64,000 bases of DNA, taken from contig NZ_CP047318.1 of the NCBI RefSeq assembly GCF_009857135.1, positions 496,001 to 560,000 on the forward strand, written 5' to 3'. Below the pieces are notes generated by a model. That model ran no database searches. It saw only the letters and a list, made by a program, of their open reading frames with translations, and had not been told where the DNA came from. Of the stretch, positions 26,777 to 35,000 are shown in pieces. Made by a program: the position numbers and the translations under genes. Within the stretch, counting starts at the first letter, position 1; every line of letters begins with the position of its first letter. Source of the DNA: Streptomyces sp. HM190. GTDB taxonomy: Bacteria; Actinomycetota; Actinomycetes; Streptomycetales; Streptomycetaceae.

Positions 26777-27542
26777 CACGGCGGTCATCCGCCCGGAGCC
26801 GGTCCGCCATGCCGATGTCCGTGCGGGAAACCCAGTTCAGCTCGTACGGGGCGGCGGGTACGGGCGTACCCTCGGGCACGGCCAGGGCCGCGGCGTGGGT
26901 GGTGTGCGCGGGGCCGCACGGCAGGTTGCGGACGGTCCAGCCGGGTGGACGCCGGGGCGAGCCGGGCGGCTCGCCGTCGCCCAGGTAGTCCCGGTCCAGC
27001 GCGCGGGCGAGGCCGGTGCCGAGACCCTTCAGATAGGCCTCCTTGCGCGCCCAGAGGCGGCAGAACCACAGGGGTCTGACCCGCTCCGGGACCGCGGTGG
27101 CCTCGCGCCGCTCCTGGGGGTGCAGGCGCTCCAGGCACGACTCGACGGTCCGGCGGCCGGGTGTCCGCTCGGCGTCCACGCCCAGCGGCACGGCCCCGAT
27201 CGCCACGAGCGACAGACCCGGGCAGTGGGAGAGCGAGAAGTGCGGACCGGCCCCGTTCCCCAGCAGCACGGGCCGCCCGTGCGGGCCGCCGCACCGCGCG
27301 CACGGCGCCCGCCCGAGGAGGACGTCCACGGGGTGGCAGCCGAGGTGCTCGGCGAGCAGCAGCCGCAGCGCGACGTGCGTGGCGACGTAGTGGGAACGGT
27401 CCGCCGGGCGCCGGAAGGAGCGGGCCCTGCGCCGTTCGTCCGCGTCCAGGAGCGACAGGCTCAGTGCCTCGTCCCACGGCGGCGGTCTCCGCACGGCCCA
27501 CACCTGCGGCGACTCCGTATGTCTCGGCACTGCGGCCGCCAT
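26751..27542 (-). CDS. Sfp-type 4'-phosphopantetheinyl transferase
   Basis: The 263-aa enzyme transfers phosphopantetheine from CoA to the conserved Ser of carrier proteins. The signature residues are GVDAER (Mg-binding Asp and Glu) and [12 protein letters not shown] (W-x2-KEA-x2-K), preceded by FSLSHCPG. Length fits the Sfp family. The C-terminal part ends over the VOC promoter. The start at 27542 ([11 protein letters not shown]) has GGGGGA just upstream, with tight spacing. It lies 0.5 kb beyond the end of the PKS operon and is the obvious activator of its seven carrier domains. Confidence 0.88.
   Translation of the reverse strand: MAAAVPRHTESPQVWAVRRPPPWDEALSLSLLDADERRRARSFRRPADRSHYVATHVALRLLLAEHLGCHPVDVLLGRAPCARCGGPHGRPVLLGNGAGPHFSLSHCPGLSLVAIGAVPLGVDAERTPGRRTVESCLERLHPQERREATAVPERVRPLWFCRLWARKEAYLKGLGTGLARALDRDYLGDGEPPGSPRRPPGWTVRNLPCGPAHTTHAAALAVPEGTPVPAAPYELNWVSRTDIGMADRLRADDRRVDIPMVRH
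26757..26773. promoter_or_regulatory. TetR-type operator 2 at the VOC promoter
   Basis: ACGTACCATCGGTATGT lies within the -35/-10 spacer of the VOC promoter. Its centre is 31 bp (about three helical turns) from operator 1, suitable for side-by-side binding of two dimers. Confidence 0.65.
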
Positions 27543-27652
27543 GCGTCCCCCGTTCCGCTGCCCGCGACGTGACGGTGGAGGTGTTTCCTCGTTGGCACGG
27601 CGAACGCGACCCGCGTTCGAACGCCCCGTGCCCACCTCAGAACGGTGACACC

Positions 27653-28087
27653 ATGACGCCCTCCACCGTGACCAGCTTCTATCCGGTGATCTGCACCCCG
27701 AGGCTGCGGGAGTCCGCGGACTTCTACACGGACCTGCTCGGATTCGAGAAGACCTTCGAGAACGACTGGTACGTCAGCCTCCGCCGCCCCGAGCCCCCGT
27801 ACTACGAGCTCGCCCTGGTCGACGCGGCCCACGAGACGATCCCGGACGCCTACCGCCGCCCCGCTCAGGGCGTCCTGCTCAACTTCGAGGTGCCCGACGT
27901 CGACGCCGAGTACGCCCGGCTCGTGGAGGAGTCCGGGCTGAAGCCGGAACTCCCCCTGCGCAGTGAGGACTTCGGGCAGCGGCACTTCATCGTGGCCGCG
28001 CCCGACGGCGTCCTCGTCGACGTCATCACCCCGATCGCCCCCACCGCCGAGCACGCCGCCGCCTACACGGAGCGTCCCGGCGCGTGA
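27653..28087 (+). CDS. VOC-family protein, paralogue of the 26333 gene
   Basis: The 144-aa protein is a VOC domain: [38 protein letters not shown] at the start, [21 protein letters not shown] in the middle and [18 protein letters not shown] at the end. It is longer at the C-terminus than its paralogue. The two flank the phosphopantetheinyl transferase gene in opposite orientations. No operator of the TetR type lies upstream. A role in drug binding or resistance for the nearby product is possible; a general detoxification role is equally so. Confidence 0.85.
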   Translation: MTPSTVTSFYPVICTPRLRESADFYTDLLGFEKTFENDWYVSLRRPEPPYYELALVDAAHETIPDAYRRPAQGVLLNFEVPDVDAEYARLVEESGLKPELPLRSEDFGQRHFIVAAPDGVLVDVITPIAPTAEHAAAYTERPGA

Positions 28088-28108
28088 GGGCCGCGGCCCG
28101 CTCCCCGG

Positions 28109-29677
28109 TCAGGACGCGGGCTGCTCCGCGGGCGTGACCGGGCTCTCGGCGGGTTCCGGGGTCTGCTCCCCGGCGCCCGTGGGCGGGGCCTTGATGACGA
28201 CCGCCACGAGCACGGCCGTGCCGAGCGCGAGCAGCGCGCCGACGACACCGATGACGTTCATGCCCTCGGTGAACGCCGCCCGGCCCGAGCCGACGAACGC
28301 CGCGGCCACGTCCGCGGGCAGGTCCTTCGCGGCACGAAGCGCCTCGGCGAGGGTGTCACCGGCGCCGTCCGGGACCCGCGCGGGCACGTCCACCTCGCCG
28401 CGGTACACGGCCGTGCCGACACTGCCGAGGATCGCCACGCCGAGGGCCATGCCCAGTTCGGTGCTGGTCTCGGAGATCGCCGCCGCGGAACCGGCCTGCT
28501 CGGGCGGCGCCGAGCCGACCACGATGTCGGTGCCCAGCGCGATGAGCGGGCCACCACCGGCGTACACGAAGGCGAACCCGGTCACCACCTGCGCGATGCC
28601 GGAGGTGCTGTCGGCGAGGGCCAGCATGACGTGTCCCAGCGCCGACACGGCGAGTCCGACGGCGACGACGTAGGCGGGCCGCACCTTGCTCGCGGCGATC
28701 GGGGACACCACGGACGTCACGATCAGCGCGAACGCCGCAGGCAGCAGGTACAGGCCGGCCGTCATCGGTGACAGGCCGCCGACGAGCTGAAGGTACTGCG
28801 TCACGAACAGATAGGTGCCGCCCGCGACCAGCATGCTCAGCAGCAGCGTCACCAGGGATGTACGGAACGCCGGGTTGCCGAACAGGCGGAAGTCCAGCAA
28901 GGGGCTGTCCAGGCCGCGCTGCCGGCGCACGAACACCACGCCCATGACCAGGCCCGCGACGAGGGCCAGCAGCGGCGGGGCCGACATCCCGTCGTTGGCG
29001 ATCTCCTTCAGCCCGTAGATCACCGGCAGGATCGCCGCCAGCGACAGCGCCACGCTCACCAGGTCGACCCGGCCGGCCTGCTCGTCGCGGTACTCCGGCA
29101 GCAGCACGGGACCGGCCACCAGCAGCAGCGCCATGATCGGCACCCCGAGCAGGAACACCGAACCCCACCAGAAGTACTCCAGCATGGCCCCGCCGACCAC
29201 CGGGCCGAGCGCGATGCCGACGGAGAACATGGTGACCCACACGGCGATGGCCACGCCGCGCTGCCTGCCGTCCCGGAACATGTTGGTGATCAGCGCGAGC
29301 GTGGACGGCATCAGCGTGGCACCGGCGACGCCGAGCGCCGCGCGCGCCGCGATCAGCGCGGCCGGGCCGTCCGCGTAGGCGGCCGCCACGGAGGCCACGC
29401 CGAAGGCGGCGGCGCCCGTCAGCAGCAGCTTCCGGCGGCCGACGCGGTCGCCCAGCGAGCCCATGGTCACCAGGAAGCCGGCGATCAGGAAGCCGTAGAT
29501 GTCGATGATCCACAGCATCTGTGCGGCCGAGGGGTTCAGCGCCTCGCTGATGTGCGGGACCGCCAGGTGCAGCACGCTCACATCGATCGACAGCAGCAGC
29601 GTGGGAAGCGCCAGCACGGCCAGGCCCAGCCACTCCCGTGGCCCGGCCCGGTGGGAGGTATCGGCGATGGTGCTCAA
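28109..29677 (-). CDS. MFS drug exporter, 14-helix DHA2 (EmrB/QacA) type
   Basis: The 522-aa protein has about 14 hydrophobic helices, MFS motif A in GSLGDRVGRRKLLLTG, motif C-like GPVVGGAMLEYFWW, and an early LLLSIDVSVLHLAVPHI segment typical of the DHA2 family. It would export the pathway product by proton antiport. The start is a TTG that overlaps the TGA of the thioesterase gene, with AAGGAG five bases upstream. It is the last gene of the operon. Confidence 0.92.
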   Translation of the reverse strand: MSTIADTSHRAGPREWLGLAVLALPTLLLSIDVSVLHLAVPHISEALNPSAAQMLWIIDIYGFLIAGFLVTMGSLGDRVGRRKLLLTGAAAFGVASVAAAYADGPAALIAARAALGVAGATLMPSTLALITNMFRDGRQRGVAIAVWVTMFSVGIALGPVVGGAMLEYFWWGSVFLLGVPIMALLLVAGPVLLPEYRDEQAGRVDLVSVALSLAAILPVIYGLKEIANDGMSAPPLLALVAGLVMGVVFVRRQRGLDSPLLDFRLFGNPAFRTSLVTLLLSMLVAGGTYLFVTQYLQLVGGLSPMTAGLYLLPAAFALIVTSVVSPIAASKVRPAYVVAVGLAVSALGHVMLALADSTSGIAQVVTGFAFVYAGGGPLIALGTDIVVGSAPPEQAGSAAAISETSTELGMALGVAILGSVGTAVYRGEVDVPARVPDGAGDTLAEALRAAKDLPADVAAAFVGSGRAAFTEGMNVIGVVGALLALGTAVLVAVVIKAPPTGAGEQTPEPAESPVTPAEQPAS

Positions 29678-30513
29678 CTCGTCTCCTTCGACAGGTGCTT
29701 CGAACCGCCGCCCGGAACGGATACCGGGCGGCCGGACGTACGGAGGACCCGGCCCCCGTACGGGGTGCCCGCGTGCGGTGCGCCGGGTCGGCCGGCCACC
29801 AGACGGTGGACGACGGCCGCAGCGGGCGCGGGCTCGTAGAGGTAGAAATGGCCGCCGGGGAACATCAGCCGCCGGAAGCCGGCGGTGGTCTCCAGGGACC
29901 ACAGGTGCAGCCGCTCGGCGACGACGACGGGATCGTCGACCGCGCCGAGCGCGAGGATGGGCACGCCGGTGCCCGACAGCGGCCGCTCGTGGTGCTCCAT
30001 CGCCTCCAGGTCGGCGCGGATCGCCCGCAGCGACAGCCGGACCAGGTCGTCCCGGTCCAGCAGCCGGTGCGTCACGCCGCCGATGTCCAGCAGGTGCTCC
30101 ACCAGTTCGGCGTCGCTCCTGAGATGGGCGAAGGGCGGCTCGGCGGGGAAGCACGGAGGCTGGCGCGCCGAGACCGCCAGCAGCTCCGGCGCGAAGCCCT
30201 TGTGCTCCATGATCCGGGTCAGTTCGTACGCGAGGACGCTGCCGAAACTGTGCCCGACGACGGCGTACGGCAGCTCGGGCAGCTCCGCCAGCGCCGCGGC
30301 GAGCGCTTCGACCAGGGGTTCGACGCGGGTGAGGGGCCGCTCGCCGACACGGGCGCCCCGGCCGGGCAGTTGGGCGACGACGAGTTCCACGTCCGGGGGC
30401 AGGAACCGCGCCCACGGGCGGAACGCGGAGGGCCACCCGCCGGCGTGCGGGAAGGCCACCACGCGGAACCGGGGCGGGTGCCCGGGGCCCACGGTGATCC
30501 ACCAGTCACGCAT
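29674..30513 (-). CDS. Type II thioesterase (GrsT/RifR family)
   Basis: The 279-aa enzyme is an alpha/beta hydrolase of the editing thioesterase class. It has the FPHAGG oxyanion segment, nucleophile Ser in GHSFGS, Asp in GAVDDP and catalytic His in GGHFYLYEP. It would remove stalled or wrong acyl groups from the carrier domains. About 30 residues at the C-terminus are beyond the usual end. The PKS proteins have no terminal TE domain (release is by the AOS domain), so this free enzyme is for editing, not release. It overlaps the upstream gene by eight bases. Confidence 0.92.
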   Translation of the reverse strand: MRDWWITVGPGHPPRFRVVAFPHAGGWPSAFRPWARFLPPDVELVVAQLPGRGARVGERPLTRVEPLVEALAAALAELPELPYAVVGHSFGSVLAYELTRIMEHKGFAPELLAVSARQPPCFPAEPPFAHLRSDAELVEHLLDIGGVTHRLLDRDDLVRLSLRAIRADLEAMEHHERPLSGTGVPILALGAVDDPVVVAERLHLWSLETTAGFRRLMFPGGHFYLYEPAPAAAVVHRLVAGRPGAPHAGTPYGGRVLRTSGRPVSVPGGGSKHLSKETS

Positions 30514-31696
30514 CGGCCACCGCCCGTCCCGCGCCGATGTCGGCCTCGGCTCCGGTGGGGGTGGGGAGGGGGGCGCGGGTGTCGGCCGGTCGGCCGGTCA
30601 GCAGTGGGTGATGGGTCCGCAGATGCTCGATCACGCGGCTCTGGTGGCCCTGGAGGCGCTGGCCCGGCAGATGGTCCAGGGAGTGCAGGAACGGGTCCTG
30701 GGGGGCGGGCAGTGCGGCGATCGCGCTCGCCGTGGCGAGCACCAGCATCGGCTGGTACCAAGCGGAGTAGCCGCCCTCGTGCACGAAGACGACACGGCCC
30801 CCGGTCAGTTCGTCGGCGAGACGGCACATCGCCGACGTCATGGCGTGGAACGTCCGGCTGGTGCACATCATGCGGCCCATCGGGTCGTGGCCGCCCGCGT
30901 CGACGCCCGCCGCGACCAGGATCAGCTCGGGCCGGAACGCGCGGGCCGCGGGCTCCACCACCCGCTCGACGACGGCGAGGTAGGCGCCGTGCCCCGACCC
31001 CGGCGGCAGCGGGACGTTGAGCGTGCCGCCGGCGCCCGCGCCCGTCCCCGTCTCCATCACGTGGCCGGACGCCGCCGGGAACAGCCCGTCCTGGTGGACC
31101 GACACGTACAGCACGTCCGGGTCGTCGTAGAACACCCGTTGGATGCCGTTGCCGTGGTGCACGTCCCAGTCCAGGACCATCACCCGGCGCGCCCCACGGC
31201 GTTGTGCGGCCCGCGCGGCGACGGCGACGTTGTTGTAGAGGCACAGGGCCATCGCCCGGTCGGGTTCCGCGTGGTGGCCCGGCGGGCGGACCAGGCAGTA
31301 CGCCCGCCGGAACCGCCCGTCCAGGACCTGCTCGGCGGCCTGTACCGCGGCGCCCGCAGCGAGCCTGGCGGCCTGCGCGCTGTGGTAGTTGACCTGCGCG
31401 TACACGCCGGCGTCGCCACCGCCGGACGCCGACACCGCCTCCACGCGGGCGATGTGCTCCGGCACGTGCACCAGCAGCAGGTCCTCGTCGGTGGCGGGCG
31501 CCGGCGTCACGCACGTGTACCGGTCCAGCACTCCGGACGCCTTCACCAGCCCCTCGGCGCGGCGCAGATCGGGGTCGACCGCGAACTGCCGCAGCGGTTC
31601 GACGCCGGGGCCCACCGGCACGTACCCCGAGCCGGGCCCGGGGTCGTGCCAGAAGCACATCTCGTGGCTGTACCACGCCAGGTCGGACGTGTTCAC
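30506..31696 (-). CDS. HDAC-like deacetylase / acetylpolyamine amidohydrolase family protein
   Basis: The 396-aa protein keeps the full zinc-hydrolase set of the arginase-deacetylase fold: the His pair in RPPGHHAE, zinc ligands in LDWDVHHGNG, Asp in AGVDAGGHDPMG, and the transition-state Tyr in VHEGGYS. Bacterial members deacylate polyamines, sugars or secondary metabolites. Within this operon it may remove an N-acyl or N-formyl group or act on the amine created by the AOS domain; this is inference. The GTG start overlaps the stop of the small upstream gene (GTGA). Confidence 0.88.
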   Translation of the reverse strand: MNTSDLAWYSHEMCFWHDPGPGSGYVPVGPGVEPLRQFAVDPDLRRAEGLVKASGVLDRYTCVTPAPATDEDLLLVHVPEHIARVEAVSASGGGDAGVYAQVNYHSAQAARLAAGAAVQAAEQVLDGRFRRAYCLVRPPGHHAEPDRAMALCLYNNVAVAARAAQRRGARRVMVLDWDVHHGNGIQRVFYDDPDVLYVSVHQDGLFPAASGHVMETGTGAGAGGTLNVPLPPGSGHGAYLAVVERVVEPAARAFRPELILVAAGVDAGGHDPMGRMMCTSRTFHAMTSAMCRLADELTGGRVVFVHEGGYSAWYQPMLVLATASAIAALPAPQDPFLHSLDHLPGQRLQGHQSRVIEHLRTHHPLLTGRPADTRAPLPTPTGAEADIGAGRAVADA

Positions 31697-32001
31697 CCGG
31701 CGGACACACCCAGCGAGGCCCGGCTGACGCCGGAGACCTTCTCGATGTACTGGAGGTAGTACTCGCGCTCCTCGTCCGGGGTGCGCTTGGCCCGGAACGT
31801 CGTCTCCAGCAGGTCGAGGACCTCACCGGTCCGCCCCGGGGTGAGCGGCTGTTCGGCGACCTCCTCCTCGACGGCGCGGATGCGCGCGGCGGGCTCGACC
31901 ACGCCTCTGGTGTGTTCGTCCTGGTCGGTGTTGTGGTTTCGGGTCGAGGCGATGGTCTTCAGCACCGCCGAGAAGAACGCCGTCTTGTCGATGTCCGCCA
32001 T
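31693..32001 (-). CDS. Small operon protein of unknown function
   Basis: The 102-aa protein is soluble and mostly helical: FFSAVLKTIASTRNH, then PAARIRAVEEEVAEQPLTPGRTGEVLDLLETTFRAK, then RTPDEEREYYLQYIEKVSGVSR. There are no Cys, no signal and no known motif. GGGGGAAC precedes the ATG. Its stop overlaps the start of the HDAC-like gene, which suggests a functional partner. It is not a carrier protein: no GxDS motif is present. Confidence 0.7.
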   Translation of the reverse strand: MADIDKTAFFSAVLKTIASTRNHNTDQDEHTRGVVEPAARIRAVEEEVAEQPLTPGRTGEVLDLLETTFRAKRTPDEEREYYLQYIEKVSGVSRASLGVSAG

Positions 32002-32048
32002 GTCGGTTCCCCCTTGCTCGTCGTGAGTGCGTGCGACGTGCCGTTCCC

Positions 32049-32085
32049 CCCGGACCGCGCGGCGTCCCGCGCCGCGCGGTCCGGG
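32049..32085 (-). terminator. Strong hairpin between PKS-AOS gene and accessory genes
   Basis: A 16-bp GC-only-but-two stem (arms 32049-32064 and 32070-32085) closes a 5-base loop, eight bases after the stop of protein D and 48 bases before the next start. It probably attenuates transcription into, or protects the 3' end above, the small protein-HDAC-TE-MFS segment. Confidence 0.72.
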
Positions 32086-32092
32086 ACGTGTG

Positions 32093-35000
32093 TCAGGTGA
32101 TGAGGCCGCAGGCGCGGCCGGCCTTCTCCAGCGTCGCGACGGCCGTGTCCAGGTCCGCCTCGGAGTGGGTCAGGTTGACGATGGTGCGCAGCCGCGGCAG
32201 TGTGCGCGGCACCGCCGGGTACACGATCGGCTGCACGAACAGCCCGTCCTGCTGGCACAGGCGGGCCATGGCGCCCGCCTGTTCGGCGCTGCGGCAGATC
32301 ACCGGCACGACCGGCGTCTCACCGGTGAGCGTGTCGAAACCGAGCGCCCGCAGCCGCTCCCGGTAGCGGGTGGTCCTGGCCCGCAGTTCCCGGGGCAGTT
32401 CGGGGGCGGCGTCGATCACCTCGATCGCCGCCCGCGCCGCCGCCACCTGGGCCGGGGTGGCCGCCGCGGAGAACATCCAGCCGCGCGCGTTGTTCTTCAG
32501 CGCGAAGACGAGGTCGCTGGACCCGGCCACGTAACCGCCCGCGCTGGGCACGGTCTTGGAGAGGGTGCCCATCTTCACGTCGACCCGGTCCGGGTCGATG
32601 CCGAAGTGCTCGGTGATGCCGCGCCCGGTGGGGCCGAGCACACCGAGGCTGTGCGCCTCGTCCACCATGAGCGGGGCGTCGTACCGCTCGCACAGTTCGA
32701 CGATGCCCGGCAGGTCGGCGACGTCGCCGTCCATGCTGAAGACGGCGTCGGTGACGACCAGTCTGCCCGCGTCGCCCGCCTTGCGCAGGGCGCGCTCCAG
32801 GTCGGCGAGGTCGTTGTGGGCGTAGGTGAGGACGCGGGCGCCCGACAGGCGGTAGCCGTCGAGGATGCTGGCGTGGTTGTAGACGTCGCCGATGATGACG
32901 TCGCCGGGGCCGACGAGCGCGCCCACCGTCGCCACGTTCGTCATGTAGCCGCTGGAGAAGACGACGGCGTCCTCGGTGCCGAGGAACCGGGCCAGCGCCA
33001 GCTCCAGTTCGCGGTGCAGGTGGAGGGTGCCCGCGAGGAGCCGCACCCCGTGGGCGCCGGTCCCGTGCCGCTCGACGGCGCGCAGCGCCTGCTGCTCGAT
33101 GTAGTCGTGGCCGATGAGTCCGAGATAACTGTACGAGGCGAAGTTGAGGAACCAGCGGCCGTCGAACTTGATGTGGGCGCCCCGCGCCTCCTCGATCACG
33201 GGCTCGTAGAAGTACTCGTCCTTCGCGACGATCACCCGGTCGTCCACGGAGAGGGCGTCGATGCGCCGCTCCAGGAAGGTGCCGCCGGGCCGGTCGGAGA
33301 GCCGGCCGGGGAGGGTGCGCCGGGGGACGCGGGGGGCGGAACGGGGCGTGTCGGGGGCCGGTGCGGTCACGGGTGCGGCGACCTCGGGCACGGCCGTCGC
33401 CGGGATCACGGCCTGCGGCGGCCGGGGTGCCGGCGGGGCGGTCGGGGCCGGGTACTCCTCGGCGCCGGCGGACGCGGGGGCGCGGAAGCGGTCCCAGTCG
33501 GGGACGAAGGAGTCGGCGGCGCTCCGGCGCACGGCGACGGCGGGCGCCGGGTGCGCCGGGGCCGACGCCGGGTCCAGGACGGGGGCCGGGGCTGGGGTCG
33601 GCGGGGTTGCTGCGGGTGCGGGGGCCGGATGTGTGGGAGCCGGGGTCGCCCGGGGCGCGGGCACCGACGGCGGGGCCGACGGTCGCAGGTGGTCGACCAG
33701 CGCGCCGACCGTGCTGTGTTCGAAGAACACCATCGGGTCGACCTCGAAGCCGTCGACGGACAGGGACGCCGCCAGTTCGACGGCCATCATGGAGTCGAGG
33801 CCCAGTTCCAGCAGATCGTCCTCGGGCGCCACGGCGTCGACGTGCAGCACGTTCCGCACAGCCGAGGTCAGCGACAGCCACAGTCCGCCTTCCGGCGTCA
33901 CAACGGTCATGGGTTCTTCCTTCGCGTGGGCGGCGGCGCACAGGACGTAGTGCGCGGGAGGACGGCCGAGGACGGTGCGCAGCAGGGCAACACCGGCGTC
34001 CGCCGTGAGGACCGGTACGCCGTGCGCGGCGGCTTTCGGGGCGATGCCCTCGCCCATGCCGACGCTCCACAGGCCCCAGCCGAGGCTGAACCACGGCGCT
34101 CCGTCGGCGCGTCTGCGGGCGGCGTAGCCGTCGAGGTAGGCGTTGGCCGTCGCGTAGGCGCTCTGGCCGAGGTTGGCGCGGACGGCGGCCACGGACGAGA
34201 AGAGGGCGACGAAGTCGGGGGGACCGCTCGCGGCGATCAGGTCGTCGATCGCGTGCACCCCGCCGACCTTGGGGGCGAGGACGTCCGCGACCTGCTGCGG
34301 TGTCAGGGTGCGGGCCAGGCCGTCGCGCAGGACTCCCGCCGCGTGGAACACGCCGTCGAAGCGTGCGGCTCCGTCGAGTGCCTTCGGCAGCGTCCGGACG
34401 TCGGCGGCGACGGTGTGCAGGTCGCAGCGGGCGCCCAGCCGGTCGAGCCGTGCCCGGCCCTCCCCCGTGTCCGGGACCGTGCGGCCCACGAGGGTCAGAT
34501 GGGCGCAGCCCTCGGCCGCGAGGAACTCCGCGATCCGCAGGCCGATGCCGCCCATTCCCCCGGTGATGAGGAAGCGTCCGCCGCGGAAGCGGGGAGCGGG
34601 CGTCGGCGCGTCGGCGCCGCCCGGCGGCAGCGCGTCGGGCGGCCCGGCCGGTTCGAACGCCGGCCGGTACCAGCCACCGGGGCGGCGGGCGAGTTCCGGC
34701 TCGGCGTGTCCGAGGAGGTCCGTCGGCGTGCAGGTCGTGAGGTCGGCGCCGGGCTCCAGGTCCAGCAGGCGCACCTCGGTGCGGGGGTGTTCCACGCGCA
34801 GGGTGCGGCCGAGGCCCCACAGGGAGGTCATGAAGGGGTCGACGGTCTCCTCCCCCGTCACCCGGTGGGCGCCGCTGGTGACGATGAGCAGGTCCGGCAT
34901 CGGCGGTCGGGCGGCGAGCCGCCGGACCAGGGCGAAGACCCCTGCCAGGGCGTCGCCCACCCGGTCCTCGTCCGTCAGTCCGTGCGGCGCCTCGTAGACC

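Noticed and set aside
28086..28100. GGGCCGCGGCCC between the VOC and MFS genes as a terminator
   Set aside because: The stem is only six bases with no loop; too short to call in DNA this GC-rich.
31693..32001. Small operon protein as a free acyl carrier protein
   Set aside because: It lacks the GxDS phosphopantetheine motif and the four-helix spacing of carrier proteins.
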